Under the pieces are notes generated by a model. That model did not search any database, was not told where the DNA came from, and saw only the letters and a program-made list of their open reading frames with translations. The translations under genes and the position numbers were made by a program. Positions 46,393 through 55,395 of a stretch of DNA of 64,000 nt are shown here, piece by piece. How positions within the stretch are numbered: position 1 is the stretch's first letter; each line of letters starts with the position of its first letter. Source of the stretch: Paenibacillus sp. R14(2021) (GTDB taxonomy: Bacteria; Bacillota; Bacilli; Paenibacillales; Paenibacillaceae); assembly GCF_019431355.1 (NCBI RefSeq), contig NZ_CP080269.1:1550001-1614000 (forward strand), written 5' to 3'.

Positions 46393-46437
46393 AACAACAA
46401 CGATCGTTGTTGTTATGGATATAACAATATGCGTTGT
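46393..46437. promoter_or_regulatory. TetR-type operator between the flavin oxidoreductase and tetR
   Basis: A perfect 22-bp palindrome with arms AACAACAACGA/TCGTTGTTGTT spans 46393-46414. A weaker second site ACAA-TATGCG-TTGT follows at 46423-46436. Confidence 0.7.
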
Positions 46438-46515
46438 CGTTTTGTTTGTCAAGATGACGGAATCCGTTTAAGATGGAGAAAATAAGTTTGTTCATTTGAT
46501 TAGGAGGGGTTCGTT

Positions 46516-47199
46516 TTGCGAAGCTGGGCGTCCGACAATCCGAAAGCCGCGCTCATGCAGCGTAAGCGGGAGGCGATCGTGGCCGCGGCTATCAAGGAAT
46601 TTTTGGAGAATGGCTATGCACGAACGTCGATGGATCGGATTTCTGCAACAGCTGGTGTTTCGGTCAAAACGGTGTATCGTCATTTCGAAAACAAGGATGA
46701 GCTGTTCGACACAGTCATTCAAGCAGCTTGCAGTGAAACCAATCTTTCGGAATCTGAGTTGCCTTTCATGGGAGGCGATGGGACCGGGATGATTACGGGA
46801 ACGTCCGGCGAGGAGGCAGTAAAGCCCGCACTTGCGGTGTTGACCGCGGCGGGCATACGGTATCTAAATCATGCGCTGTCCGAAACGCAGCTTGCGCTGT
46901 ATCGGGTCGTCACACAAGATGCGCACTGTTTCCCGGAGATCGGGCGGATGTACCGTGAGGAAGTCGTCGATGGCCGGAATCGCGTTTTCCGCGAGTACGT
47001 GGAGAAACTGGCCACTAGAGAGGACTGGAAGCCGGTGGACTACCCGCGCGCGGCGAATGTCTTCTTCTCACTGCTGCGGACTGGACTATTCACGGAGGTC
47101 TTGCATGGCCTCCGCACCTTGAACGGCTCTGACGTGGAGCGGCAGGCCCAATCGGCGGCCGAATGCTTTTTGATTTTACTGAAGGCGGGGAAATTGTAG
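46516..47199 (+). CDS. TetR-family transcriptional regulator
   Basis: The 227-residue protein has the TetR helix-turn-helix near residues 17-63 (REAIVAAAIKEFLENGYART, ISATAGVSVKTVYRHFENKD) and an AefR-like C-terminal domain. The start is TTG, preceded by GGAGGGG. It should repress the divergent flavin oxidoreductase and itself. Confidence 0.88.
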   Translation: MRSWASDNPKAALMQRKREAIVAAAIKEFLENGYARTSMDRISATAGVSVKTVYRHFENKDELFDTVIQAACSETNLSESELPFMGGDGTGMITGTSGEEAVKPALAVLTAAGIRYLNHALSETQLALYRVVTQDAHCFPEIGRMYREEVVDGRNRVFREYVEKLATREDWKPVDYPRAANVFFSLLRTGLFTEVLHGLRTLNGSDVERQAQSAAECFLILLKAGKL

Positions 47200-47345
47200 C
47201 ACCGATTGGTTCGAATCCTGCATCAAGGATTGGCGGCGATGCAGCAACAACTATTAAGAAGTGGAAGCGTAACAGACAATTCAAATCAAAACCAACGAGA
47301 CGCAATACATCCCATCAAAAACCTATAAGCAATATATGCCTTTAA

Positions 47346-47380
47346 ACCATCGTCGCCAAATATGACGATAGTTTTTTAAA
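47346..47380 (+). terminator. Probable terminator downstream of tetR
   Basis: ACCATCGTC and GACGATAGT pair with one mismatch, followed by TTTTTTAA. Confidence 0.6.
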
Positions 47381-47470
47381 GTCCTGCAGTAGCCCGTACA
47401 GTTCGGACAGCGCGCCCACCGTCACCGTCGGGACGACTGCGAGTGCATCGCGCTCCGGCGGGCCGTCTAT

Positions 47471-48295
47471 ATGTACAAGAAGCCGTACGCGGAAGAGCTG
47501 ACTCTCCACACTGAGGAAGACCTGGACAGTTACACATATTGCGTCGCAGGTGCAGTAAGTGAATTACTTTCGGAGATATGGTTCTGGTTCGACGATACCA
47601 AAACAGATCCGATCGAATCTGTTGGCTTCGGCCGCGGTTTACAGGCAGTTAATATTCTTCGTAATCGCACAGAAGATCTGGCCCGGGGTGTTAACTTCTT
47701 CCCCGATGATTGGGGACCGAAGGAGATGTTCTTATATACCCGCCGTAATCTTGCTTTTGGTGATGTGTACATTTCAAAACTTAAGCCGGGTCCGGTCCTT
47801 GAGTTTTGCAGGATACCATTAGCACTTGCCCATGGAACACTTAATGCTCTATCTGCCGGCGAAAACAAACTAAACCGAGCCGCCGTTATGGAAATTATTA
47901 AGCAATTAGCTGGAAATATTAAAATACCGATTTCTGCTGGCGGACCAAGTGGAATTTATTTTTCTTCGCATTATCCTGAGCGTGTAAGAAGTCTTACGCT
48001 TCAAGCTGCGGTATCGAAAGAATGGTTCACCTCTAAGGATAAAGCATACAAGGTGGCTCAAATATTGTTCTCTCCTTCATTGGAGCAATATTCATGGAAG
48101 CTAATCGGATTGATGAGCAACCTGTTTCCTAAATTTATCTTTAAACAAATGGCTTCTTCATTTAGCAAACTTACTTATTCTGAAGTGCTGACATATATTA
48201 AAGATGATGATATTAACAAGTTTCGGAAAATGAATAATCGGCAACGCTCTGGGTATGGTTTTATTATTGACTCAACTTTCGCAGCTGCAAATTAG
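47471..48295 (+). pseudogene. Mosaic ORF: phytoene/squalene synthase fragment joined to hydrolase fragment
   Basis: Residues 1-143 match the C-terminal half of a squalene/phytoene synthase-type protein (TEEDLDSYTYCVAGAVSELL, RGLQAVNILRNRTEDLARGV). From about residue 146 it becomes the middle of an alpha/beta hydrolase (SAGGPSGIYFSSHYPERVRS, LTLQAAVSKEWF). The last seven codons (STFAAAN and stop) are the inverted repeat of IS4 copy 2. None of the parts is complete, so no function is expected. Confidence 0.7.
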
Positions 48296-49755
48296 CTTGG
48301 ATGCCTTGCGGCTGTAGGGATAGATCCTATTTTTTCCTTCACTTGACAAAAAACACCTTCTTCGTTTGGTATCATGGAAGTGTCTAGCAACCATGCAAAC
48401 AAAGAAAGGTGTGTAAATCTATGGTACACCATCGTTCCCTGTCTGACCAGTCTCGTTTTTCGTCTGTTTTCCATGCACTGAAAATCGGTAAACTGCTTCG
48501 AGAGGCCAGGATTCACAAGTCTTGTCTTTCAGCTGCTATTCTCGCTTGTTTTTGAGGGGAAGAATTGGTTTCGACTGCTGGAAAGCAACCGTGGTAGCTC
48601 GTTACCAGGCAAAGATGTCGTCTACCGCTTCTTGAATCATCCCGGCTTTGCTTGGCGCTCTTTTCTTCATTCGCTTAGTTTGACGGTGGTTCGGCAGTTT
48701 GCCTCACTTACGTCAGCCAAGCGTGTTAAAGTGTTTATCATCGACGACTCCACGCTGCAGCGCAATCGCAGTAAGAAAGCAGAACTGCTTGCCAGAGTAT
48801 TCGACCATACCACAGGTCGATTTACCAAAGGCTACACGCTGCTAACGCTTGGCTGGTCCGACGGCTTCAGCTTTGCTCCGATCGACTTTGTTATGCTCTC
48901 GTCAGCGAAACTTGTGAATCGCCCTAAACGAGATGACGACAACGATCACGAAGCGTTGCCACGGGTATAAGCGACGCGTCGAGGCGCTTACGCGTAAGCC
49001 TTACGCCGCCCTCGACTTGATTCGGCGCGCGTTGCAAGCTGGCTTCCATGCGGATTACGTATTGATGGACAGCTGGTTTACTCAGATGCCACTCATTCGC
49101 GGACTTGTAAAAGAAGGACTGGCCGCGATTGGCATGGTCAAGGAAATGAAGCAGCGCTATGTGTACGAAGGAAAACGTCTGACGCTGAATGAACTTTACA
49201 GAAGTCTGCCGAAGAACAAGCAAACGTCCATTTGGAGTTCTGTCCTTGTCCGGACTTCATGCGGCATGTCTGTTAAACTCGTCTTTGTTCAAAACCGGAA
49301 CAAGCGGCGAGAATGGCTGGCCATTCTCAGTACGGATCTTGCTTTAGAACCGAACGAGATTGTTCGCATTTATGGCATGCGGTAGAGCATTGAGACGTTC
49401 TTTAAAGTAACCAAAAGTTACTTGAAACTAGGAACCGAGTTTCAAGGCCGTTCCTTCGATATGATGATCAGCCATACAACCGTCGTGTTTAGCCGCTACT
49501 TGGCGATGGAATTTGAGCGACGGCAGACCGGAGATCCGCGTACACTCGGTGGACTATTTTTCTTGTATGCGGATGAAGTTCGTGACCTGGACTGCCAGAC
49601 TGCTCTGCAACAACTGATGACGTTTTTCTTAACTTTGGCTGGAGCAACGAGCAAAGATGGCAAACAAACGGTGTTGTGTCAACTCCAGCAGTGGATAGCC
49701 GATTTGCCCTTGTACATCAAGGGTTTGTTCGATAATTTAAGCTGCGAAAGTTGAG
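48270..49755 (+). mobile_element. IS4-family element, copy 2
   Basis: Nearly identical to copy 1 and in the same orientation, with the same 17-bp terminal repeats at 48270-48286 and 49739-49755. Confidence 0.88.
48421..49754 (+). pseudogene. IS4-family transposase, two frameshifts and one nonsense codon
   Basis: It shares both frameshifts of copy 1 and has an extra TAG (49383-49385) replacing Trp in the YREK signature. It is therefore the more degraded copy. Confidence 0.88.
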
Positions 49756-49925
49756 TAATTAACTTCATTGAGCGCTTGCTTTCCACCACTGATAATCAAG
49801 CAGTCAGCACCTTACCTTCATAGGATGTAATGAACAGATCGACGTGATTTTGTCGAAGCCGGATTCGACTAAGCCAATTACGAAGACGAGACCTATATAT
49901 TCATACTTCAGCATCTCCAAATAGA

Positions 49926-49964
49926 GAAACAAGCGATCCTGATCACCAGAGCGCTTGTTTTTTG
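49926..49964 (+). terminator. Intrinsic terminator
   Basis: AACAAGCG and CGCTTGTT with inner CCTGA/CAG pairing, followed by TTTTTTG. The surrounding 49756-50072 holds no gene. Confidence 0.65.
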
Positions 49965-50072
49965 TTTCGCCCTTCTTAAACCACTGCTTCCAATTTTCTG
50001 TGTTCGGTGGAGCGATCGGTTTGCGTCAGCCAGCAAGTTTCAAGTTTAGATCATCTGGATTCGGGATCATCG

Positions 50073-50981
50073 CTATAAACTTGAAAGAAAATGAACTAAT
50101 TTGGGTAAGTAATCTGCCGCTAATTTACCACCAGCTCCTTCGACTATTTTTCTCAACGTTGAAACTGATTCTCTAAGAATGACTGATTTTGGCTTCTGGG
50201 AAGTTGCCTGCGCCTCAATTGTTGCAATCTCAGCTTGGGCTTCTTCACGGTCTTCTTGATTCAATTGAAATATATCTCTTTTTAATTGTTGAAGTATCTC
50301 ATGAAGTGACTTAAGGTCGTTAATTGAACCACCAACGTGCTGGTGGTTCATTTGCTGAGTTGAATTGTTTGATTGTTGTTGGAACTGTAAGTTTTGAACA
50401 TTATAAAAGTGATTTACATTATAATGTTTTTCGTTCACCACTTGTTTCTCCTCCTGAGTAAAGCTCATTCCTTCGCCCAAAACGCCATCATCTTCTAACT
50501 TAAGTGCCCAGTCAAGTACAATATTCCTAACAGTTTCTATCATTTTTATAGCTTGAGTAATACTAAAAGACAAGTGAAATTTCGTAATTAACCCACCATT
50601 TGCCCTAGATAACCGACTTACCAGTTCTGCCGGCAACGACATTGATAGTACTGAACTTTCATCCTTTGACAGAACTTCTATTTCTGTTATTGGCTGCACA
50701 ACTTTTCTTTTTGAGATAAGCGCAACCTCTTTCGGATTTTCAAAAGTTACTGGTATCCAACCATGGTAAGGATTCCAACCCTGTATTTCACCTGTTATAT
50801 AACGATAGTCAGGAATCTCAATACCTTTCTCGGGATACCCGTTTAATTCGTAGTTTAGCCAATTTTCTATGTCAACAATCTTTAGCTTTTTTGCAACAAC
50901 ATACGCTTTCCGCAGCAATGATGAAATAGAACTAGAAGCATTGTACGCTTCTCTCTGTAGCTCTAAAACAAGAGAATCCAA
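50073..50981 (-). CDS. AbiTii-domain protein, candidate abortive infection factor
   Basis: The 302-residue protein starts with an AbiTii-type domain (residues 3-170: LVLELQREAYNASSSISSLL, KLKIVDIENWLNYELNGYP, ALISKRKVVQPITEIEVL). A Gln/Asn-rich linker (NVQNLQFQQQSNNSTQQMNH) and a C-terminal helical part follow. AbiTii belongs to phage abortive infection systems. No partner defence gene is adjacent. The upstream 52-bp perfect hairpin and a recombinase remnant suggest it came on a mobile unit. Confidence 0.78.
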   Translation of the reverse strand: MDSLVLELQREAYNASSSISSLLRKAYVVAKKLKIVDIENWLNYELNGYPEKGIEIPDYRYITGEIQGWNPYHGWIPVTFENPKEVALISKRKVVQPITEIEVLSKDESSVLSMSLPAELVSRLSRANGGLITKFHLSFSITQAIKMIETVRNIVLDWALKLEDDGVLGEGMSFTQEEKQVVNEKHYNVNHFYNVQNLQFQQQSNNSTQQMNHQHVGGSINDLKSLHEILQQLKRDIFQLNQEDREEAQAEIATIEAQATSQKPKSVILRESVSTLRKIVEGAGGKLAADYLPKLVHFLSSL

Positions 50982-51139
50982 CCCTCACTCCCCCAATCAT
51001 TATAGTTATGCTATAGTTGTTCTCATATCTCATCTTACTTTACTTGGGCATATCTTCCAATACATCTTCTCAGACCTTTTTGATAATGATTCTCACTTTA
51101 AGAGAGTAATAATACCATGCCTTATCCGAGAATTTGGCT

Positions 51140-51191
51140 AACGAGTTAATATACTACCTGTACAGTTATACAGGTAGTATATTAACTCGTT
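51140..51191. repeat. Perfect 23-bp inverted repeat
   Basis: Arms 51140-51162 and 51169-51191 are exact complements around CAGTTA. There is no T run, so it is a poor terminator. It lies between the AbiTii start and the recombinase remnant and may be a recombination site or operator. Confidence 0.75.
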
Positions 51192-51198
51192 CACAATC

Positions 51199-51534
51199 TC
51201 ATTGAGAAGTTTCATACTCCTTGACACGTCTATAAAATGTAGGCTTTTTCATTCCACTTCTCCTCATTGCCTCTGTTGCAGTAATTTGCCCCCCTTTCCA
51301 CTCTTGATAAGCTGTTATAAACAATCCATCAATTTCTAGCCGAGGTCTTCCGAAGGTTACTCCATCTGCTCGAGCTATCTCTATCCCCAATGAACCAGTC
51401 CTGTGCAGGGTTGACTCTATAAAGAACTCCGAAAACCCTTGAATGTAGTGGGTTTTCGGAGTTTCTTTCATTACTTCCATTCGATCGTCTCCGGTGTCTT
51501 GCTCGTAATGCTGTAGACGACACGGGGCACTCAA
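51199..51534 (-). pseudogene. Serine recombinase C-terminal remnant
   Basis: From about 51390 the frame reads GIEIARADGVTFGRPRLEID and EAMRRSGMKKPTFYRRVKEY, the end of a resolvase/invertase catalytic domain with its helix-turn-helix. The first 48 residues are unrelated, so the catalytic serine domain is lost. Confidence 0.7.
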
Positions 51535-51702
51535 GAACTCCAGACGTTGAATCTACAGTAGATACTGATGTAAATTACACTCATGGCTGCGCTAACCGTT
51601 ATTTGAACAAATGAAGCCAATTAAATACCGTAGCTAGCTATCTTTCCGGTATGCGTGATAGCCATTCCATATGCCTGTGAATCTTGACTATCGAGAGCAT
51701 TT

Positions 51703-51720
51703 ACTTGCTATAGCATGTAA
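51703..51720. promoter_or_regulatory. MarR-type operator copy overlapping the doxX stop
   Basis: TACTTGCTATAGCATGTA is a near-perfect palindrome. The codons ATG CTA TAG that end the DoxX-like protein lie inside it. Confidence 0.5.
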
Positions 51721-52058
51721 ATTGCAGTAGCAAAAGACAATAAACTCAATAGGATTGCCGGAAGTGTTTTCTTAAACGGATCTCTCGCAATCACAATCAA
51801 CATAAAGGCGGCAACCAGCATTGTCGAGCCCAACATTAATCCTGATAATATAGCTGTGATCGGGAACCAATATCCCGCAATCATTCCAATCGCCCCCACA
51901 ATCTCAATCAAGCCGGTTAACAAATTAAATATAGACGGGAGGCCAAGTTTTTTGAACTCATTTGCCATTTTTCCAGTTATAATTGTAGTGCCTGTGAACA
52001 TAAAGAATATCCCCAACACAGCTTGAAAAATAATAATTAACGTGACGATTGGAATCAC
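51708..52058 (-). CDS. DoxX-like membrane protein
   Basis: The 116-residue protein has four membrane segments (VTLIIIFQAVLGIFFMFTGT, FNLLTGLIEIVGAIGMIAGY, ITAILSGLMLGSTMLVAAFM, TLPAILLSLLSFATAIYML) typical of DoxX-like proteins. It lies downstream of marR with a shared operator between them, so it is probably the regulated target. Confidence 0.78.
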   Translation of the reverse strand: MIPIVTLIIIFQAVLGIFFMFTGTTIITGKMANEFKKLGLPSIFNLLTGLIEIVGAIGMIAGYWFPITAILSGLMLGSTMLVAAFMLIVIARDPFKKTLPAILLSLLSFATAIYML

Positions 52059-52091
52059 TCTCTTTCTCGGATAATTAGGTATTGTAAAACT

Positions 52092-52107
52092 ACATGCTAT
52101 AGCATGT
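52092..52107. promoter_or_regulatory. MarR operator upstream of doxX
   Basis: Perfect 16-bp palindrome ACATGCTATAGCATGT between marR and the DoxX-like gene. Confidence 0.7.
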
Positions 52108-52122
52108 ATAAAACATGGAGCA

Positions 52123-52548
52123 CTATTCTCCCTTTACGTTAAGATAGAGTTTATGAAGCGTTTCGTGAAGCAGCGCAAGTTCATCCTGACTTAAATTACG
52201 GGTCAAAAAATCATGTGCTTCCTTTACCACAGGTAAAAGGCTCGTTTTATGCTGCATGCCTTTGGCGCTGAGAAACAGGTTATGGGAACGTTTGTCGTCG
52301 TTGTTTTGCAGTCGCTTTACCATACCTTTTTTTTCGAGCGAAGAAATCATCCTGACAACCGTGCTTTGATCTCTGTCTATCGCTTCGGCAACTTCCTTCT
52401 GTGTCATTGCTCGATCGCAATCAAGAACGCTGATGATTCCCCACTGTTCTGGCGTGACTTCATAGGGTTTCAGTTTTCTGATGAAGTAATTTGTTAGTTT
52501 CATATCGGTTCGATGGATAAGGAATCCGGTAAGATCAAATAAATCCAT
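52123..52548 (-). CDS. MarR-family transcriptional regulator
   Basis: The 141-residue protein has the MarR winged helix (MTQKEVAEAIDRDQSTVVRM, ISSLEKKGMVKRLQNNDDKR). AGGG and a palindromic operator lie upstream, and the same palindrome recurs before and at the end of the DoxX-like gene. Autoregulation and control of doxX follow from that. Confidence 0.9.
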   Translation of the reverse strand: MDLFDLTGFLIHRTDMKLTNYFIRKLKPYEVTPEQWGIISVLDCDRAMTQKEVAEAIDRDQSTVVRMISSLEKKGMVKRLQNNDDKRSHNLFLSAKGMQHKTSLLPVVKEAHDFLTRNLSQDELALLHETLHKLYLNVKGE

Positions 52549-52583
52549 AGTAGCCCTCCCGTAAACTAAGATGTTCTCCCATC

Positions 52584-52601
52584 TATATGCTATAGCATAT
52601 A
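52584..52601. promoter_or_regulatory. MarR operator upstream of marR
   Basis: Perfect 18-bp palindrome TATATGCTATAGCATATA, 36 bp before the marR start. Confidence 0.72.
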
Positions 52602-52631
52602 TTAATGCTGATGCTCCCGATTGTCAACTTC

Positions 52632-53139
52632 GTTGAACAATCCTGCCCCTTATCTGAACAGAAGGCCCAATCGGCAAGTGGTGTTGTTATGCTAGTCTGC
52701 CGGCTTTATGACAAATTACAGTCATTCCACAGTCATATATTGTTAAACATATCTCCGTTTAAGATCCTATTCTGATAAAAAATCTTTTGTCTACAAGACC
52801 TTTGTAGGCGCTATAAACACATCTCCAGCTTTGGATTTTGCCACCTATAAAAGCATTATTATTCTGCCTTTATTCAAACGATTCAGATTTCCGCGAAACC
52901 TGTACGTATCTCATAAACAAAATATTCCCTCAGATACCAACGCTTGCTTGTTTCAATCGTTCATAGTCTCGATAGTTCACTTTATCTCTCCTCATCTATT
53001 CAACAGTTAACAACATGACTGATTTAGTCTGTTCTTCTTTCACAGCATCTCCGTTAATATAACGAAGGCTACCATTCATCTGTTGGTAGCCTCGCTACCT
53101 GGTGCTTATTCAAGAAACGATCCCAGTTAGTTCAATCGA
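52632..53139. repeat. Intergenic stretch with two PR remnants
   Basis: PR-like sequences lie at 52632-52661 (GAACAATCCTGCCCCTTATC) and 53047-53139, the latter with hairpin GGCTACC/GGTAGCC and AACGATCCCAGTTAGTTC. Between them I see no gene. Confidence 0.5.
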
Positions 53140-53199
53140 TTATGCATATTTATCAAGCCCTACAATACGATTATTGCTTGCATCATGCGCTAACGGATA

Positions 53200-54006
53200 C
53201 TATAGTTTTCTTGCTTTGACAACAAAAGTTACAGGAAGCATCTTTGCTTTTTTTGAAAACTCGCTGTTATCGTCCCTCGAGATAATTTCATCATCAGATT
53301 GCTCAATCATTTGTTCAATTACAAGTCCCGCTTTTGCCAACGCATTCACATAGGTTGATAGTTTACGGTCCGATAATGTTAGCGCACCTTCATCAAGAGA
53401 TACCGAATACCAAGATTCATCGAAATAATTTTTTTTAAAAGCAAGCCTATCATTTTCTGCGACAACACATTTGTGTATAGGGTGAGACCTGAAAATAAAT
53501 ACACCGTCTTTTTTAAGATAAGAAGCGATCCGGCAAAAAGTACCCTCAAGGTCGGTGGTCCAGCCGATGGCATAAATCGAATAAACAAAGTCAAAATAAT
53601 CCACGGGTATGCCACATTCTTCTTCCATGGGAGAACAGATCAGTTTTGCTGAAAGACCACATGCCTTCAAATGTTGCGATGCCTTTTCGATTTGTTTTTC
53701 TGATATATCCATAGCCCATAGTTCAGATGCTTTGCGTTCCCCCTGGTACTGCAAGGATTGACCGTTTCCACAGCCTATCTCCAGCATCTTTTTCCCTGAG
53801 ACATCGCCAAAAAGATGGCATTTTTCTTCTGAGACAAATGCTCCATATAAAGGAAGTGAGATTGCTCCTAAGAAGTCATTTCCTTTAGTATCCCAATAGA
53901 AGCTGTTTGTTTTATAAACAGAATTCTTGTCCATGTCGACTGAGATGGCGCTGCCAACCTCGCCAGCGCCTATAACGTTTGTTTTAAAAACAGAATTCTT
54001 GTCCAT
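53200..54006 (-). CDS. Class I SAM-dependent methyltransferase
   Basis: The 268-residue protein has motif I as MLEIGCGNGQSLQY, an acidic loop ELWAMDISEKQIEKA, and motif IV FDFVYSIYAIGW. The first 34 residues contain an internal repeat (MDKNSVFKTN and, 24 codons later, MDKNSVYKTN), each with its own ATG. GGAGGGC precedes the outer start. The substrate is unknown. Confidence 0.82.
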   Translation of the reverse strand: MDKNSVFKTNVIGAGEVGSAISVDMDKNSVYKTNSFYWDTKGNDFLGAISLPLYGAFVSEEKCHLFGDVSGKKMLEIGCGNGQSLQYQGERKASELWAMDISEKQIEKASQHLKACGLSAKLICSPMEEECGIPVDYFDFVYSIYAIGWTTDLEGTFCRIASYLKKDGVFIFRSHPIHKCVVAENDRLAFKKNYFDESWYSVSLDEGALTLSDRKLSTYVNALAKAGLVIEQMIEQSDDEIISRDDNSEFSKKAKMLPVTFVVKARKL

Positions 54007-54090
54007 GCCGACGCCCTCCTATAATATGAGCCTAAACATATATGTCTAACTTTTTGGGGTCACTTCATTTCCGATCGGCTGCCTTCGCTT

Positions 54091-54126
54091 CTTTATTGAA
54101 CAAACGTTCCCAGTTAGCTGAATGAA
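54091..54126. repeat. PR palindrome
   Basis: TATTGAACAAACGTTCCCAG followed by TTAGCTGAATGAAC. Confidence 0.5.
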
Positions 54127-54191
54127 CTATGCCGACTGGACCCGATGCGTGAATATGCTGTTATTTGAAGGAGGTCCACATCTTGAATAAC

Positions 54192-54644
54192 CTACGGATT
54201 ACCGTAAATGTATTTAGTCTCTTCAAATTCTTTAAATGGAATATGATATTGTTTCTTTAAGTAACGCCCCAAACTTGTTCCTTTATATTTCAAAAAAGCA
54301 TTTACTTTTATCTTGGAGTTATTCTTGAAAACCAATATATAGAATTCTTCTGCGTATGACTTTCCAATCTGAATATAAATGTAACCAGCCTTTCTGATTG
54401 TTATTGCATGAATAAACTTTAACTCATTAATATCATAAATTTGTCTCCTAATGAAGAAAGTCCTCACTATAATTTTTGATTCTTTAATTTCAACATCATA
54501 TGAGAAAAAATATATAAAAGCGTATATTAGTACACTCATAAAAATTATGGAGCTTGCCCTGTTTAAATAGATAAGGCTCACAATAATTACTGCAATATTA
54601 ATAATTGACCAGATAATTATTGTTTGTGTTCCTCGAAATTTCAT
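54192..54644 (-). CDS. Small membrane protein with PH-like domain
   Basis: The 150-residue protein has two N-terminal membrane segments (TIIIWSIINIAVIIVSLIYL, SIIFMSVLIYAFIYFFSYDV) and a beta-rich soluble part (KIIVRTFFIRRQIYDINELK, IKVNAFLKYKG) of the kind seen in bacterial PH-like domain proteins. Function unknown. Confidence 0.6.
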   Translation of the reverse strand: MKFRGTQTIIIWSIINIAVIIVSLIYLNRASSIIFMSVLIYAFIYFFSYDVEIKESKIIVRTFFIRRQIYDINELKFIHAITIRKAGYIYIQIGKSYAEEFYILVFKNNSKIKVNAFLKYKGTSLGRYLKKQYHIPFKEFEETKYIYGNP

Positions 54645-54736
54645 GTTATTCGCCTTTCTTTAATCAGCATTTGGACTCAGATAACGTCTTATGTACGAAC
54701 TTCGAAAAATTCATACTCGAAGTATTCTGCGAAATG

Positions 54737-54823
54737 ATTGAACTATCCTGCCCGTTAGCATAATGAAGCCGATTTATCCGGCAGCCTTTAGAATTGAACT
54801 ATCGTTCCCAGTTAGCACAATGA
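54737..54823. repeat. PR unit (full)
   Basis: GAACTATCCTGCCCGTTAGC, hairpin GCCGATTTATCCGGC and second palindrome GAACTATCGTTCCCAGTTAG. Confidence 0.7.
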
Positions 54824-54941
54824 GGTTTATATTATTCAGCGATTATTGAAGGTCTAGAAAGGCACTATTCAACTATAGGTCAGTTATGTGTGGATCCAGT
54901 CGGGTCTGTTTGCGACTTTATTATTTAATTTCCTATCCTAT

Positions 54942-55253
54942 TGTCGGGAATGAGATCAAGTTCTTGTCAATTTCGGTAATGGGGTCAAGTTCTTGTCATT
55001 TGGTTTTGACAAGAACTTGATCCCATAAATAAAAAAAGCCGCGATTTTCGCGACTTTGAATGAGATAATGTTCTTGTCACCCGACAGGATTTCTTCTGGT
55101 TTTCTGGTCGTGGGTTCTTCGTCGTCCTCCGACAACGCCGCTATTATTTGATCAATAAAAGGCAAGAATGCTTTCCTTAAATATGTATCGTTAAAATAAA
55201 AAAAGCCGCACCCACGCGGCTTTTTAAACATATATGTTCTTGTCCTCCGACAC
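54942..55253. mobile_element. MITE-like element followed by a related partial copy
   Basis: A full TGTCGGG-to-CCGACA copy spans 54942-55086. A second unit with hairpin AAAGCCGCACCC/CGCGGCTTTTT ends GTCCTCCGACA at 55253. Confidence 0.6.
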
Positions 55254-55395
55254 CATTCCTTTCTGCTTAACTTACTGCACGCAAACTCCACAAGTGCCCT
55301 GGTGTTTACCATCCCATGGCTCGACGGGTCTAGGCCCTCACATTCCATCGTCATACTTATCCAAGGTGTGGAGACCGAATTGTGTTTAGCGGACG
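55254..55395 (-). mobile_element. Orphan IS110-type guide-RNA segment inside MITE sequence
   Basis: The 140 bp align with 29930-30072 of IS-C (CTCCACAAGTGCCCTGG, GGTGTGGAGACCGA, TTTAGCGGACGGGTCTA) but both ends and the transposase are absent. It is flanked directly by MITE sequence. Confidence 0.6.

Larger units (their letters stand above)
38915..49755. mobile_element. Candidate composite transposon
   Basis: Two directly oriented IS4-type copies (38915-40403 and 48270-49755) enclose 7.9 kb of cargo. The outermost flanks both carry AATTA next to the inverted repeats, as expected of a target duplication of the whole 10.8 kb, while the inner flanks do not match each other. The cargo is visibly richer in GC than the genes outside. 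The duplication is only 5 bp in AT-rich DNA, so chance is not excluded. Confidence 0.5.
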
